A stretch of DNA of 64,000 bases, from positions 7,096,772-7,160,771 of the forward strand of contig BDGG01000002.1 of NCBI GenBank assembly GCA_001949185.1. The letters run 5' to 3'. The stretch is from Ramazzottius varieornatus (taxonomy: Eukaryota > Tardigrada > Eutardigrada > Parachela > Ramazzottiidae). Numbering within the stretch: the first letter of the stretch is position 1; every line of letters starts with the position of its first letter. Shown here piece after piece: positions 24,181 through 35,278 of the stretch. The notes under the pieces were generated by a model, which was given only the letters and a program-made list of their open reading frames with translations, had not been told where the DNA came from and did no database searches. A program made the position numbers and the translations under genes.

Positions 24181-27100
24181 ATGGAAGGACGTCCATACCG
24201 CGAAGTGGTGCCTCTGTTGGGACGCCACAGCACCAGCCATGGACGTGGACGGCGCAGTCACAGCGCTGAGGAGGAAGACGAGCAATTGGCCGGTGGAAAC
24301 AACGGCTTGCTCGATCCCGATCTCAACGAAGTTCTCGAGAAGCTGCTAACTCCCAATAACACTTACCAGTCGCTGACGCTGCCGCGCACTCACGAGCCGG
24401 ATGTGGGCCTTGAGGAAGCCGACAGATTTGACGAAGACGATTTCGATGGTGAGTGAAGCTAACGTTGTGTTTGATGATTCCAAGGCCAGCTAATTTATCG
24501 CTTCCGGCGGTGGGCGCCCATCAACGAGCTTGATCCTCCTGCTAGCTGGTCTGCAGTATGCAGGCTCTTAGCACCAGCTCAGGCCTTTTCCGCTCTGGAA
24601 TGCAGAGTGCGTGCCAGTGACTGATGTACCAAGACTTGGATTTACATTGCCACTAAAGACTAGGCAAACAAACTATATCATCAACGCCAGTTTTACGGCC
24701 ATAAGAGAAAACTATATCATCAACGCCACTTTTTACGGCCATAACAGACGTGTATGCCATTATCATCTGCACAAAGACGCCGTCCAACCTTGACGCTATC
24801 AACGGCACCCACAGCAAGACATAAGAAAGTTTCATTGGAAATTATCTTTAAATACTGGACATCACCAATTTCAAAAAAACTTTCTGAAAATTCTGCATAA
24901 GGAAAATTTCCGAATCTCTCCTTATGACATTGTGGTGAGATTCAGTAGAAATTCACAAACTGTTTTGGTTTTTGGTAGAGCACCGCGGATTTGGCGGTTC
25001 GACCCTGCACACGCACCATCCCTTGGTACCGCAGTACCTGAAGAAGAAGCTGGGACGGAGGAAGTCGATACCGCCCTCCGCCAGTCATCCTGCCCGCTTG
25101 CAAGAGAAGAACTTTACGCCCGAATTTCGGGCCCTGTTGGATACGGTACCTGCGTCTTTCTCGCACATTCTACCATCCGTCAAAGAGCAAACTGAACCTG
25201 CTGAGGGAGAGGAACCACCGCAAGTAAGCTGCTGACACGAGGGTTTCCCAGCGCAGTGGTCCATTTTAATACTCTATTTTGTCGACGAGGCAGCATACCG
25301 CCACCGTCAACGAAAACTTTCACTACAGTACTGAGAAAAAATCGTAGGAAATATGTAAAACAATTCGCTCCCATATTGAAAAATCTGTTGAAAATTATTC
25401 GGGACGTTGGCAAATAAATTGAACAAAATCGTTAGTTCAACTAGCGCACGTTATTATTGTTATCAGCTGAAGCAAGCACCACTTGGACAATCGATCTTCC
25501 TGAGCTCGTTCTTCTCAAATATTTCAAATATTCAAAGCTTGAAAACCTTTCAAATATTCGTGATTATATTTTTTTTAGAAATTAATTGGATTATAATTTT
25601 CAGATATTCGAGATCATCAATTGTTTGCAATTTTTTTCTGGTATACGAGAATGACTGTTCGTTGCAGGATGTTTCTCTGCCCCAGATATCCTCGGCTCCT
25701 GTCTCCAAAGATGACTACGAGCTCAGGTTCCCCGAACCTCCTCCGAGGGCAAGAAAGGCTGAGTTTTATTTCAGCGCTGAGTCACTGGCGCACCAGTCAC
25801 CGCACGGCTCTCAGGTTGACGTCGCTGGTCGACGAGGATCGGGTGAGAGTCAGCGCTTGCAGAAGTCGGTGTCAGTTCAGGAAGATGTGTCACCCGAACG
25901 CCGCTCACGAGATCCTTCACTTACGCGGCCGGAGTCGAACGGCGACGTTCGGTTCATGGTTGGCACCATGTCCGACGATGATGACCTTTACTTGCATAAG
26001 TTCGACCATCAGAAGCGCCGCGTAAGGTCAACGCCACACTTCGAAGACCCGGGTATGCGAAGACGGTTTGGATCCGACGTCGAACCGAGAATGATGAAGA
26101 CCCCGATTCACCAACTGGAAGGAGCGGAGAACCTTCCTGACAAGGATGCGGAACGTCTTTGGGGTAAGTGTGTCAGTTGTGTTCGCAGCTCGCTCGCATA
26201 ACTACAGAGCCGCTTCGCCGAAGCGTGCAAGGTCTTTGTCTTGAGTGGCGCACTTTTCCAGCCATAACATCGCAAACGTGCGCCACTTTGAAGTAACGAT
26301 CTCGTACGTTCTATACATCCGGTGTTTTCTCTCCAGGTCATCGCATGGATCCCGGTCGCATGGGTGTGAGGTCTCGAACTGTGAAGAATATGGCTCACCC
26401 TACCAACAACCGAGCTCTGAAGAGAGCAGATACGGTTGCCGGAAGAGCGACGCCCAGAAAACGCGGTTACGATCATACACCTCACGAGGTAAAATTTCAG
26501 CTCTGCATGCTGGACAAATCGTTTCAAAATGGTAAAACTTCTCACCACGGGTACTTTACTTGTTAAGGTTTACGTCGAAATGGAAGAGCTCGTCCAAGAA
26601 GGTGACCAAATGGAGTGGAAGGAGAAGGCTCGTTGGATCAAGTACGAAGAAGACGTCGAAATGGGCGGCAAGTGGGGTAAACCACACGCCGCTTCTTTGA
26701 CATTCCATAGCTTATTGGAGCTCCGCAAATGCCTTGAACGAGGTAACTCATATAAGAAGTCAGAAGTAGAATAATATTCTGCGGAGACTTTTCAGTGTGG
26801 TGACAATCGCTGTGTGGTACAGGTACCGTCCTGCTGGACTTGGAAGGTACCGATATTGGTACTATCGTAACTATCGTGGTCGACAACATGGTTCTGACGG
26901 ACCAGCTGAAGTCTTCCGAGAAATGGCCAGTGACACGTGCCCTGCTCGTGAAGCACCGGCACATGTCCGAGAGCTCGCCTACCAAGCCCCCAAAGCATGT
27001 TGGATCACAGTCCAATCTGCAGAATCTAATTGCCTCGTAAGTGTTTGAGAATTCCATTTCCTCTGGTTCCACATAGGTGTGCACCCGCCCAACATAAACG

Positions 27101-30100
27101 TTGGCTTTTTTCTCAACACAGGTTTAGTTTCTCAAAGAGAAATTCCACAACCAGCGCTCACCGCGTCAACAGTGGTGACAGTCTGAAAGAATCCGACCTG
27201 GCGATGACCGAGAAGACTCCGGCAGAAAAGACTCCGTCCGTCGAGAGCGTGAAAGTTGTGCCAAATAGTACTTCAGTAGACTTCCCAGTGCGTCGAAAGA
27301 TGTCGCAAATATACAGGCGGATCCCGTTGGGAGCTGAGGGATCGGCGGTCTTGGTTGGTGCACTAGATTTCCTGGACGAACCGGCGGTCGCGTTTGTGCG
27401 ACTAGCGCAAGGGACCTTCCTACACAACGTCTTGGAAGTGGACGTGCCAATTCGATTTATCTTCGTCTTGTTGTGTCCGAAAGACACACTGGACTATCAT
27501 GAAATTGGTCGATCACTTTCTACTCTGATGTCCAACAAGGTAAACGGAGTTCCATACGAACGTAGGGCAAACTTAATTACCGTGACGTAACTCGCCTGCG
27601 TACATCCCTGCTAGCCAGCTTACACGTAATCGGGTATGCAGAAACGTGATGGCCTATTTATATGCCGTTGAACGCGAAGATCATGATCCTGCATACACGG
27701 TCGTGCTTTCCCTTGCACCCTCTGGAGTATGCAGGTTCATGATGGAGCATAACTTGGAGCTAACTTCAATACTTATTTCGGACTTTTCACCGGTATTTTC
27801 ATCATAGTTTCTGATATTTGGAGTTTTCGCTTTGACAGGACTTTCACGAAGCTGCATACAGGGCAGAAGATCGCCGTGATCTTCTCAACGCCATGAACGA
27901 GTTCCTCGCTGACAGTATCGTCCTCCCACCCGGTAATCTCGACAAGCTGTCACTTCTCCCTCTGGCAGACCTTCAAAAGCTCAACAAGAATGTACAACAG
28001 CGTCGACGAATGTCTCGCAAAGAGCTGGTCTCTCCAATGTCCAGTCCGAAACGAAGAGCTCTATCACGACGCCGAATGTCGGTGATACCCGACGATAACT
28101 TACATCGAACCCATCGTCCGTTTGGTGGACTGATCAATGATGTGAAGCGGCGCTTTCCTTGGTACTGGAGCGACATCAAGGACGGACTTAATTTCCAGTG
28201 TCTTGCGTCCATCTTCTTTCTCTTCTTTGCCAACCTTGCTCCGGCCATCACTTTTGGTGGAATTTTAGGTAAAAGCTTTGTTCTTTGAAGCTTGCTAGAC
28301 AAACTCGAAAAGGTCTTTTGCACCAGTGGCGCACGGCTTCAGTATAATTGGCCGAAAGCGCGCGCCACTCAGAGATACGATCTGGGCGATATCGTTTGGC
28401 CAGGTCCCGTTCTACAATTCGGCTACCGGTGTCTAATATAATAGTCATTCTGTGGTTGTTGCAGAGGATAAAGTGAAGCAGTATATGGGAGTATCCGAGA
28501 TGCTCATTGCATCGGCCGTTTGTGGGATGGTATTTTCGTTACTGTCCGCGCAGCCGCTGACCATTATTGGCGCCACTGGTCCGCTACTTGTTTTCGAGTA
28601 CAGTCTGTACAAGGTGAGTTCTTAAATCCCTAAGTCACATTGTGTATGTTTTGACGGTTACAATTTCTGTTTCTAGTTTTGTAAGACGGCTGGCATCGAG
28701 TTTATGCCGTTTCGCATCTGGATCGGGTTTTGGGTCGCCGCGCTAGCAGCCTTGGTCACAGCCTTCGACCTGGGCGTTCTGATACGCTATGTCACCCGCT
28801 TCACCGAAGAAGTCTTTGCCGTCTTGATTGCATACATCTTCACGTTTGAGTCTCTACAACGAATATACTGGGTAAGCCTTATATGCATGTTTGGATGACA
28901 CTCGGAAAACAACGAAAACAGGGAACTCTCACATGTTTGCATACTCACGGCTTTTACCGATAATGTATCGATGTGTACGCAGGTGCGGGAATAGGTCATA
29001 ATCTTGTTTGCCTACCATCCGACCAGCAGCGGATGCATGTTTCTTTTCATAATGACACTCATCCTTTGTTGCCTTCAGGTTTTCCATGACCATCCGCTCT
29101 TGTCAGTGGACGAGTACTGTTTAGAGCGCAACAAGACGTTGATCCTTCGCGCTTTGAACGGTACCCACGTCAGCAACCTCAGTCAGCTCTTACCGGAACA
29201 TACCATCACTTACTTGATCCCGCCCTTGGACCCCGTACAAAACGAGACGCTGGATCGAATTACACATTTCGACGAGAGCGTGACAGAGTTCACCAACGAA
29301 CCCAACACGGCTCTCTTCTGTGTCATCCTTATCATCGGCACGTTGTTTATTGCGACGGAACTGCGCCAGTTCCGTAACAGCAAATATTTGGGCCGCAATG
29401 TGAGCAGCGCTATAAGCCATTACTCTTACGCTTGACGTTGATAGGGCATTCCTCGCGACAACCGAACTAAATATATGTCTTTTTTCCAGGCTAGACGAGC
29501 TATCGGAGACTTTGGCGTTCCAATCGCAATTTGTGCCATGGTCGTCTTCGATTTCTTGGTACCCAACGTTCACACAGCTGTAAGTGCTTTCCACTCAACC
29601 CACGCTGACAAACAGGGAGTTACATCGGCCTAGGCGAACAACCTCGACAATATCGTTTCTTCAGCTGGCGCAGCTTCCAGCTAGCAATACTGGTGTCGTG
29701 CGCCACTTGCAAATAACCTTGTCGAGCTTGTTCGCTAAGCTCTTATTTGAATGGTATGACTTACTCTAACGTTGCAGAAACTGGACATTCCCGATGGTCT
29801 GACACCCACAGCGCCCAACAAGCGAGGTTGGCTCATCAACCCGTTCGGTATCAAAAAGAGCATAGCTGGCTGGGAAATTGCTGCTGCAATCATTCCCGCC
29901 ATCTTGGTCTTCATCCTGATGTATGTGGAAGTGCAGATAACATGGTATGTGTAACTCTACCTGACGTAACCAATTTGTGAAAACGTGGAGCGATGAAATT
30001 CAGCGGGTTTTTTCCAATAGTGTTTTGGTGAATAAGAAAGAGAGAAAGTTGAAGAAGGGTTCCGGTTTCCATCTGGACCTGGTGATAGTTTCCTTCATGT

Positions 30101-31040
30101 GCCTTGGCTGTTCGTTCTTCGGTCTTCCCTGGATGTGTGCTGCCACAGTCCAGACCATTTCGCACATTTCCAGTGTATCGGTCTACAGCCGTACACATGC
30201 ACCCGGTGAAAAGCCCAAACTTCTTATGGTCCGTGAACAGCGCATTACCAACTTTTTCTGTAGCATGCTGATCGGTAAGTAACGTCCCTCCGGACGGGAG
30301 GCCGCCAAGCGAAAGTTTTAGGTGGCGCAAATCTTTATTGTTACTGGCTGGCAGCGCGCGTCACTTGGGAAAATTAACTTGTCGAGTTTTGATTGTTTTA
30401 CCAAGTGGCGCGCGTCTTCGGTGTTCATGGCAGAACGCGTACGGCTCTTGGAAACAGCAACAGTACGTTTCGTGAGCTGGCCTTCCAAATACGAAGATTA
30501 ATTTCGCTATCTATCTATCAATTATTTAGTTACTTTGTTTGATTTAATACTCTAATATACTTATGTTATTCAGTTATGTTATCAATATTTTGTTCTTCTT
30601 CAGGTGTTGGGGTGATATTCGCAGCGCCGGCACTGCGACTCATCCCCAAAGCCGTCGTCTTTGGCGTCTTCATGTACCTCGGTGTGAGTTCCATCAGCGG
30701 AGTACAGTTTGTGGATCGAATCAAGCTGTTTTTCCGTCCAGCCAAGCACCACTATGACCACAGTTACGTCCGTAAAGTACGGACTTGGAAGATGCATGCC
30801 TTTACCGGCATCCAGCTGGCCTGCTTGATGGTTCTCATATCGGTCAAGTCCACAGACGCCGCCCTCAGCTTCCCCTTCGTTCTCCTACTGATGGTCCCAC
30901 TGCGAAGAGGCTTGCAGAAGTTCTACACGAAGGAGGAACTCCATGAACTGGACAGAGATGACGTTGACGTCCTCAACGATGACGAAGAAGAACTTCAAGG
31001 GGATAAAGGCGACTATGAAGAAACCTTCATGCCGGTTTAG
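24181..31040 (+). CDS. SLC4-family anion exchanger (AE2/AE3-like Cl-/HCO3- exchanger)
   Basis: Fifteen exons join in phase: 24181-24448, 24979-25223, 25668-26163, 26337-26488, 26568-26742, 26823-27036, 27122-27539, 27839-28268, 28465-28613, 28677-28871, 29079-29399, 29490-29579, 29778-29944, 30021-30274, 30604-31040 (1336 aa). SLC4 AE proteins swap chloride for bicarbonate across the plasma membrane. The N-terminal half is a long, poorly conserved acidic/basic region, then the cytoplasmic band-3 domain ([50 protein letters not shown]). The membrane domain starts at [13 protein letters not shown], followed by [35 protein letters not shown] and KVRTWKMH. The big extracellular loop has several N-glycosylation sequons (NKT, NGT, NLS, NET). 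It ends EETFMPV, like the MPMPV end of vertebrate AE2. Sodium-coupled SLC4 members are a less likely alternative. Foldback repeats lie in four introns. Confidence 0.95.
24670..24746. repeat. Two-copy tandem duplication (~39 bp) in an intron
   Basis: AACTATATCATCAACGCCA followed by TTTTACGGCCATAA occurs twice in tandem with few mismatches, in intron 1 of the anion exchanger. Confidence 0.9.
25398..25512. repeat. GTGGCGCAC foldback repeat, copy 3 (degenerate)
   Basis: It begins TTCGGGACGTTGGCAAATAA and has the core CAACTAGCGCACG. The right arm is eroded (CACCACTTGG). It lies in intron 2 of the anion exchanger. Confidence 0.6.
26210..26310. repeat. GTGGCGCAC foldback repeat, copy 4
   Basis: GAGTGGCGCAC and GTGCGCCACTT are arranged head to head around a loop of about 22 nt, in an intron of the anion exchanger. 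Confidence 0.8.
28285..28420. repeat. GTGGCGCAC foldback repeat, copy 5
   Basis: The left arm reads GACAAACTCGAAAAGG then CCAGTGGCGCACG; the right arm reads GCGCGCCACT then ATATCGTTTGGCC. It lies in an intron of the anion exchanger. Confidence 0.85.
29632..29740. repeat. GTGGCGCAC foldback repeat, copy 6
   Basis: Well-preserved ends: TAGGCGAACAACCTCGACAA on the left and CTTGTCGAGCTTGTTCGCTA on the right, with CTGGCGCAG and CGTGCGCCACTTG inside. It lies in an intron of the anion exchanger. Confidence 0.9.
30299..30445. repeat. GTGGCGCAC foldback repeat, copy 7 (compound)
   Basis: Arms GGTGGCGCAAA and GCGCGTCACTTGGGAAAA, then CTTGTCGAGTTTTG, are followed by a further half copy (CCAAGTGGCGCGCG). 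It lies in the last intron of the anion exchanger. Confidence 0.8.
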
Positions 31041-31085
31041 AGATAAAGAAATGTTTTCTGCCCAAATTGTTTGTGTGTACGGAAG

Positions 31086-31091
31086 AATAAA
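31086..31091 (+). terminator. Poly(A) signal of the anion exchanger
   Basis: AATAAA lies 46 nt after the stop codon, the usual hexamer directing cleavage and polyadenylation. Confidence 0.6.
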
Positions 31092-31629
31092 CAAAAAACC
31101 TGTGATCTCCTCTGAAAGTTTACTTTGTTTTGACAAGTCTTTCGCGGAAGGTATTTCTCGGTGCTTTTTTCCTTTGCAGCTGCATGGTCGTTTAGGTGAC
31201 GAACCGGACGATCCATGAACTAACCAAACCTACTTGTGTTCCTATTTGCCCGTTGTTCCTCAAAGCGTTGCCTTATTTACCGGTATCTCAGTGCTTGAGC
31301 TGAATAGTCTTCCTCTGTTTTTGAATTGACTATTCCAAATTTTAGAATGTACTTTTGGAAAACCCAGTTAAAAACCCATCGAGACTTTTTCTCGATTGAG
31401 GAACCGCCGGACAAGGTCACTACATACCTCAGCAACTCTGCCAGTGAACTGACCAATTGGTTTGTTGATTAGGATTCTGAAACGATTGTTGTCGTTTTAT
31501 TCTTTCGTACAGAGTTGGCAAAGTGAGCGGGAAATGGCCCAAAATTTAGTGGTGCTGTGATTAGTACTCGGAATTTACGCGAGTATTTTACGTTATTTTC
31601 CCACTACAATACTGTACCCGGCTCAGAAT

Positions 31630-33270
31630 ATGGATCTCATGGGACCGCGACCCAACCTATCCGTGGAGATGCCGGACTCGGCGCGCCCTAAAGTATCATT
31701 CGGATCCGACAAACGGGTGAAGCCTTCCATGTTCGACAAACCCATCCGTCTGAGCACGAAGACGAAGCAACTTATCGAGGATTACACTGTGGGTAATGTA
31801 TCATATTCCCAGACACGGATATCACTCTTTAAAATTTTTTGATGGAAGGCTTGATCCGCCAACAAAAATCCAACCTAATATTTCTTTTGTTACAGAAAAT
31901 CCATAGAGAAAACCGCGATCTTGTGCGAGAAAATGTGCGCCTTCAAACTGGGATAGCTCAGTACTTCAAGGAATATCTGGTGAGTTTCGTATGCTAATCC
32001 ACAGTGTCCGAGTGGCGCCCTCTGTGGATGCCGATATCAAGCACGAGCGTTCCTGCGCAGTATACAATTTCGGCATCGTGTGCAGGAGCTTGTTTTGATA
32101 CCGTGTGATTCTATTGTAGCAAGACACATCCAAAGATGGGAAGAGGAACAAAAATGAAACGAAAGAACAGAATGATCGTCGGGCGGAAGAAGCTGAGGCT
32201 GAGCAACAGCGCCGTTTCGAGAGCGGATTTAGTAATTTTTGTAACTATCAACGCTTCTGTCTACAAACCTCCTCCGACTACGGAGTGCAAATGTATCCGT
32301 GAAATGAAGCTTGATCTTTACAGAGACGGTGAAGGAACTGAACCGGAAGATCGCCGCAGCGGAAGAGGAAGGACGGGCGAAGAAGGAAGCCATCAAGAAC
32401 TCCGCCGTCCAGAAGGAGATCAAAGTCCGGCAAGAATGGAAGAAGTTTCAAGATGTACAAGCCGAGAAGGCGAAACAAGCGACCTACCGTAATGGTAATC
32501 CCGTTGAAATGGCTGACTTTAACGAGCTACAGAATCGGATCGACCAAAAACTGACGGAATGGCGGGGAGTTGGCTTGAAGGGTGCCATCATATGGATACG
32601 GAAAACCCATTTGGAAGAACAGTTGCGGAAACTGGTAAGCAAAACGCCGCTTCTACTTTATCATGGGCGTGACAGTGACATCTTTGCGGCCGCGTTCTCT
32701 TAGGATAATTTTGGAGGGAACTTGTCCCTAAACTATTACGACGAGCTGAAAGCAATGAGCCGATTGCACCAAGAACGTAACGACAACAGCACCAAGGAGC
32801 TCGAAGCCGCGCATATAAAGCACGCACACGGAAGTCAGGTGGTTGCCCATCTCTCAGAGAAAGTCGCGTACCTGAAAGTACTGAAGAAGGAACTGGATGA
32901 GAAGATGGAGATGGTCGACCAGCAAGTGGCGGAGGAAAGAGAACGACTGAACAATGTGAAGATAAAGCGCGATGCAGCCCGAAAGGAAGCGGGAGCGCTG
33001 AAGGAGAGAACCGGCATCATGTACTCGCCGCACCTGTTGTATGACTTGGAGCATAAGATCAGGCACAGGAATAATTTGATCCGGAAGCTTCACAGAGAGA
33101 AACGACTGTTTACGGATATGTTAGCAAAAGCCCGGCATCAACTGCCGGTTGACACCGAAACGCACTTTCAGAATATGGCGCGAGGTGACCTACCCTTTTT
33201 ACCGGAAATCGTTCACATTGAGGAAGACATGGATGCTATCTGCTCTTACGACGGAAAGCAACACGTTTGA
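31630..33270 (+). CDS. Coiled-coil protein, CCDC96/CCDC113 (DUF4201)-like
   Basis: Five exons join in phase: 31630-31788, 31896-31979, 32120-32231, 32324-32634 and 32704-33270, giving 410 aa. The first ~50 residues are basic and probably unstructured. The rest is almost continuous helix, starting KIHRENRDLVRENVRLQ, with Glu/Lys-rich heptads. The C-terminal part (RERLNNVKIKRDAARKEAGA, then MYSPHLLYDLEHKIRHRNNL) has the spacing of the DUF4201 coiled coil of CCDC96/CCDC113. Those proteins sit between radial spokes and other parts of motile cilia. That match is from memory of the family pattern and is moderate. It lies ~0.6 kb after the anion exchanger on the same strand, with no sign of a shared transcript. 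Confidence 0.65.
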
Positions 33271-33301
33271 GGTGACCAGGCTAAAGAGGATACCCCAAGG
33301 T

Positions 33302-33340
33302 CAAAAGCATGAAGGTCCTCGGAGGACCTTCACGCTTTTG
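33302..33340. repeat. Strong hairpin just after the coiled-coil gene's stop codon
   Basis: An 18-bp arm (CAAAAGCATGAAGGTCCT) and its reverse complement with one mismatch surround a 3-nt loop, 32 nt after the stop codon. As RNA it would be a stable stem in the 3' UTR. Function unknown. Confidence 0.85.
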
Positions 33341-33903
33341 CGGGATCAACTGATGTGATTGTCTTGTTCCGAACAAATAAGCTTCGTTACGTGCACAGAT
33401 CAGATCTGAGTGAACAGTTTCGTAGATGCCTGCGAGTTTTGCATGATCATAAATTACATTAGTCCTAATGGTGCTGACATCGATTAGTCCGGAATTTGTG
33501 GACATAAAAACTCCCCTAAATGCACTTAATGTGCTACAGTTAGTACAGTACCTTGATGAGCGAGCTGCGAACACGAATTTTGTAGATGCTATTGATATCG
33601 AGTCTTGCGCCACCTCCATTTCCCGCCACGTAGCACGCCTCTTCTCTTCTTCCGGGCTCTGGTGACATCTTCGGGATTTGGTAAATTCATGCGGGCGTTC
33701 GAACACTAACTTATGACCGAAAGAGGATGACCGAAAGAGGACTCTCAGAGTGACACAATGGCGCGAGATCCTCGTACAGAAAGGATACAATTTAGGTAAA
33801 TAAAGTTTCTTGCGGAGGTTGCGGAAAGGTTGCGGTCGTTATTGATAACTGCGCAGGGGTATTACTCGGTACAGTGGCTGCATGTTCCGTTATCGTATTA
33901 CAA

Positions 33904-34526
33904 CTATGGACGAGGAACTATGTCGAGAACAGCAACTTCCTCTTCTAAATTGGCAATCATACCAATGGCCTTTTTGAAACTTGCGCGACGTCCACGGAAT
34001 GGAACAACGACGTGGGTCGTAGTTTTCTCTCGAGGAAAGAACTGCCAGTGGTCTTCTTGGTAATCCAGCAACTGGCGATAGAAGGGATAGATCGTTCCGT
34101 AGAAGTAACCTTTACATGATAGAACGAACATTATTTATCGGACAGTAAAAACTTCAGAACGACGCCGGAATTACAGTACACGAACCTTGATACACTCCAC
34201 CTTCGATAAAGTAATTCCTATCCGACCAATGAACAAGTTGTTCGTTGTCTATAAACAAATATCCTCCCTGGTCAGGAGCTTGATCGTCTTTTCGGGATGG
34301 TCTAAAAAAAATTGTCCTCTTTTTACAGCGACATCTTGGTAACGTCTAGGAGGCCGCATAGGACGGCCGGGAACATTCGTTCATTCAGTGAACCGGCGGA
34401 AATGACATCCCATTTGGCATACCCGCATCTGGTCCATCCTGTGCTCCTCCCGCTGAAGGATTTCTGTCCTGTTTTTCTCCCGCTCCTTATCTGCGTGGAA
34501 AGCCGTATAAGATTGCGTGATGACAT
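33904..34526 (-). CDS. Unrecognised 173-aa protein, possibly mitochondrial
   Basis: Three minus-strand exons (34327-34526, 34186-34301, 33904-34109) join in phase (200+116+206 nt) with GT-AG borders and a closing TAG. An in-frame stop precedes the ATG. The first ~30 residues (MSSRNLIRLSTQIRSGRKTG) are basic and free of acidic residues, like a mitochondrial presequence. The body contains GGYLFIDNEQLVHWSDRNYF, GTIYPFYRQLLDYQEDHWQF and an ending EEEVAVLDIVPRP. I recognise no domain. It lies tail to tail with the coiled-coil gene. The gene structure is convincing; localisation is inference and function unknown. Confidence 0.55.
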
Positions 34527-35278
34527 GCCCACTGTCCCTCCCGCAATAATCTAGAAGTTTGTGGTGTCGTTTTTGCCTCCCGAGCTAAGACCGCGGCACC
34601 TGAAAAACATAAGTTCTGGTCTGAACCACATCATGACGACGGAGTTACTGAAGTGTTGTCAGCACTAACTACGTATATGCCAAACTGAAAGATGCCAGGA
34701 GGATCTGCCCATTTCTATGAGAGCGCGTCATGGAGGAAACGGGCCCACTACTTCAGAAAGAGCAAGTAAGCTACGAAACTACAGGCACCGCTGAAGCAGT
34801 ACGAGGAAGACTCCATAATTATGTCAGGGTGAGATTCACACTGTAATTCGGTCAGGCTTTTTTCTCGATGCCCACTGGACCGAATCTTCCACTGCTTGTT
34901 TATACGTTGTAACGACAACTTTGCCGAGTCTTCTATTAAGTTTGAAGAGATTCACGAGATAAAATGAGGAGATATAGGCTCTGGAAGTCAGGAGCATCCC
35001 GCTAATGTTAAAAAGCCTGCGAAATAAATCAAGACAAGGCCGCTAGGGGGCACGTTCGTCGTTTTTTGCAGAAATGCTTGCAAACAGGAACACCACGTCA
35101 TGTCGTCGGTTTCTGCGTTTACAGCACGATCATGAACGTTGCATTGGCTCAGCATGGAATCCATGACGTATAGCTCTCCCGATACGTGCAGTGATGCCGT
35201 ACTGCATTGCCAGTTTTCACAAAAGGATATTTCCTGCAGATTTTCTGGTCTTTCATACTGCGATATTTCTCTCTCACG
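34527..35278. other. Gap upstream of the transposase gene
   Basis: Nothing assigned. The inverted repeats of the CGAGGGAAAGG family were not found here. Confidence 0.4.
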
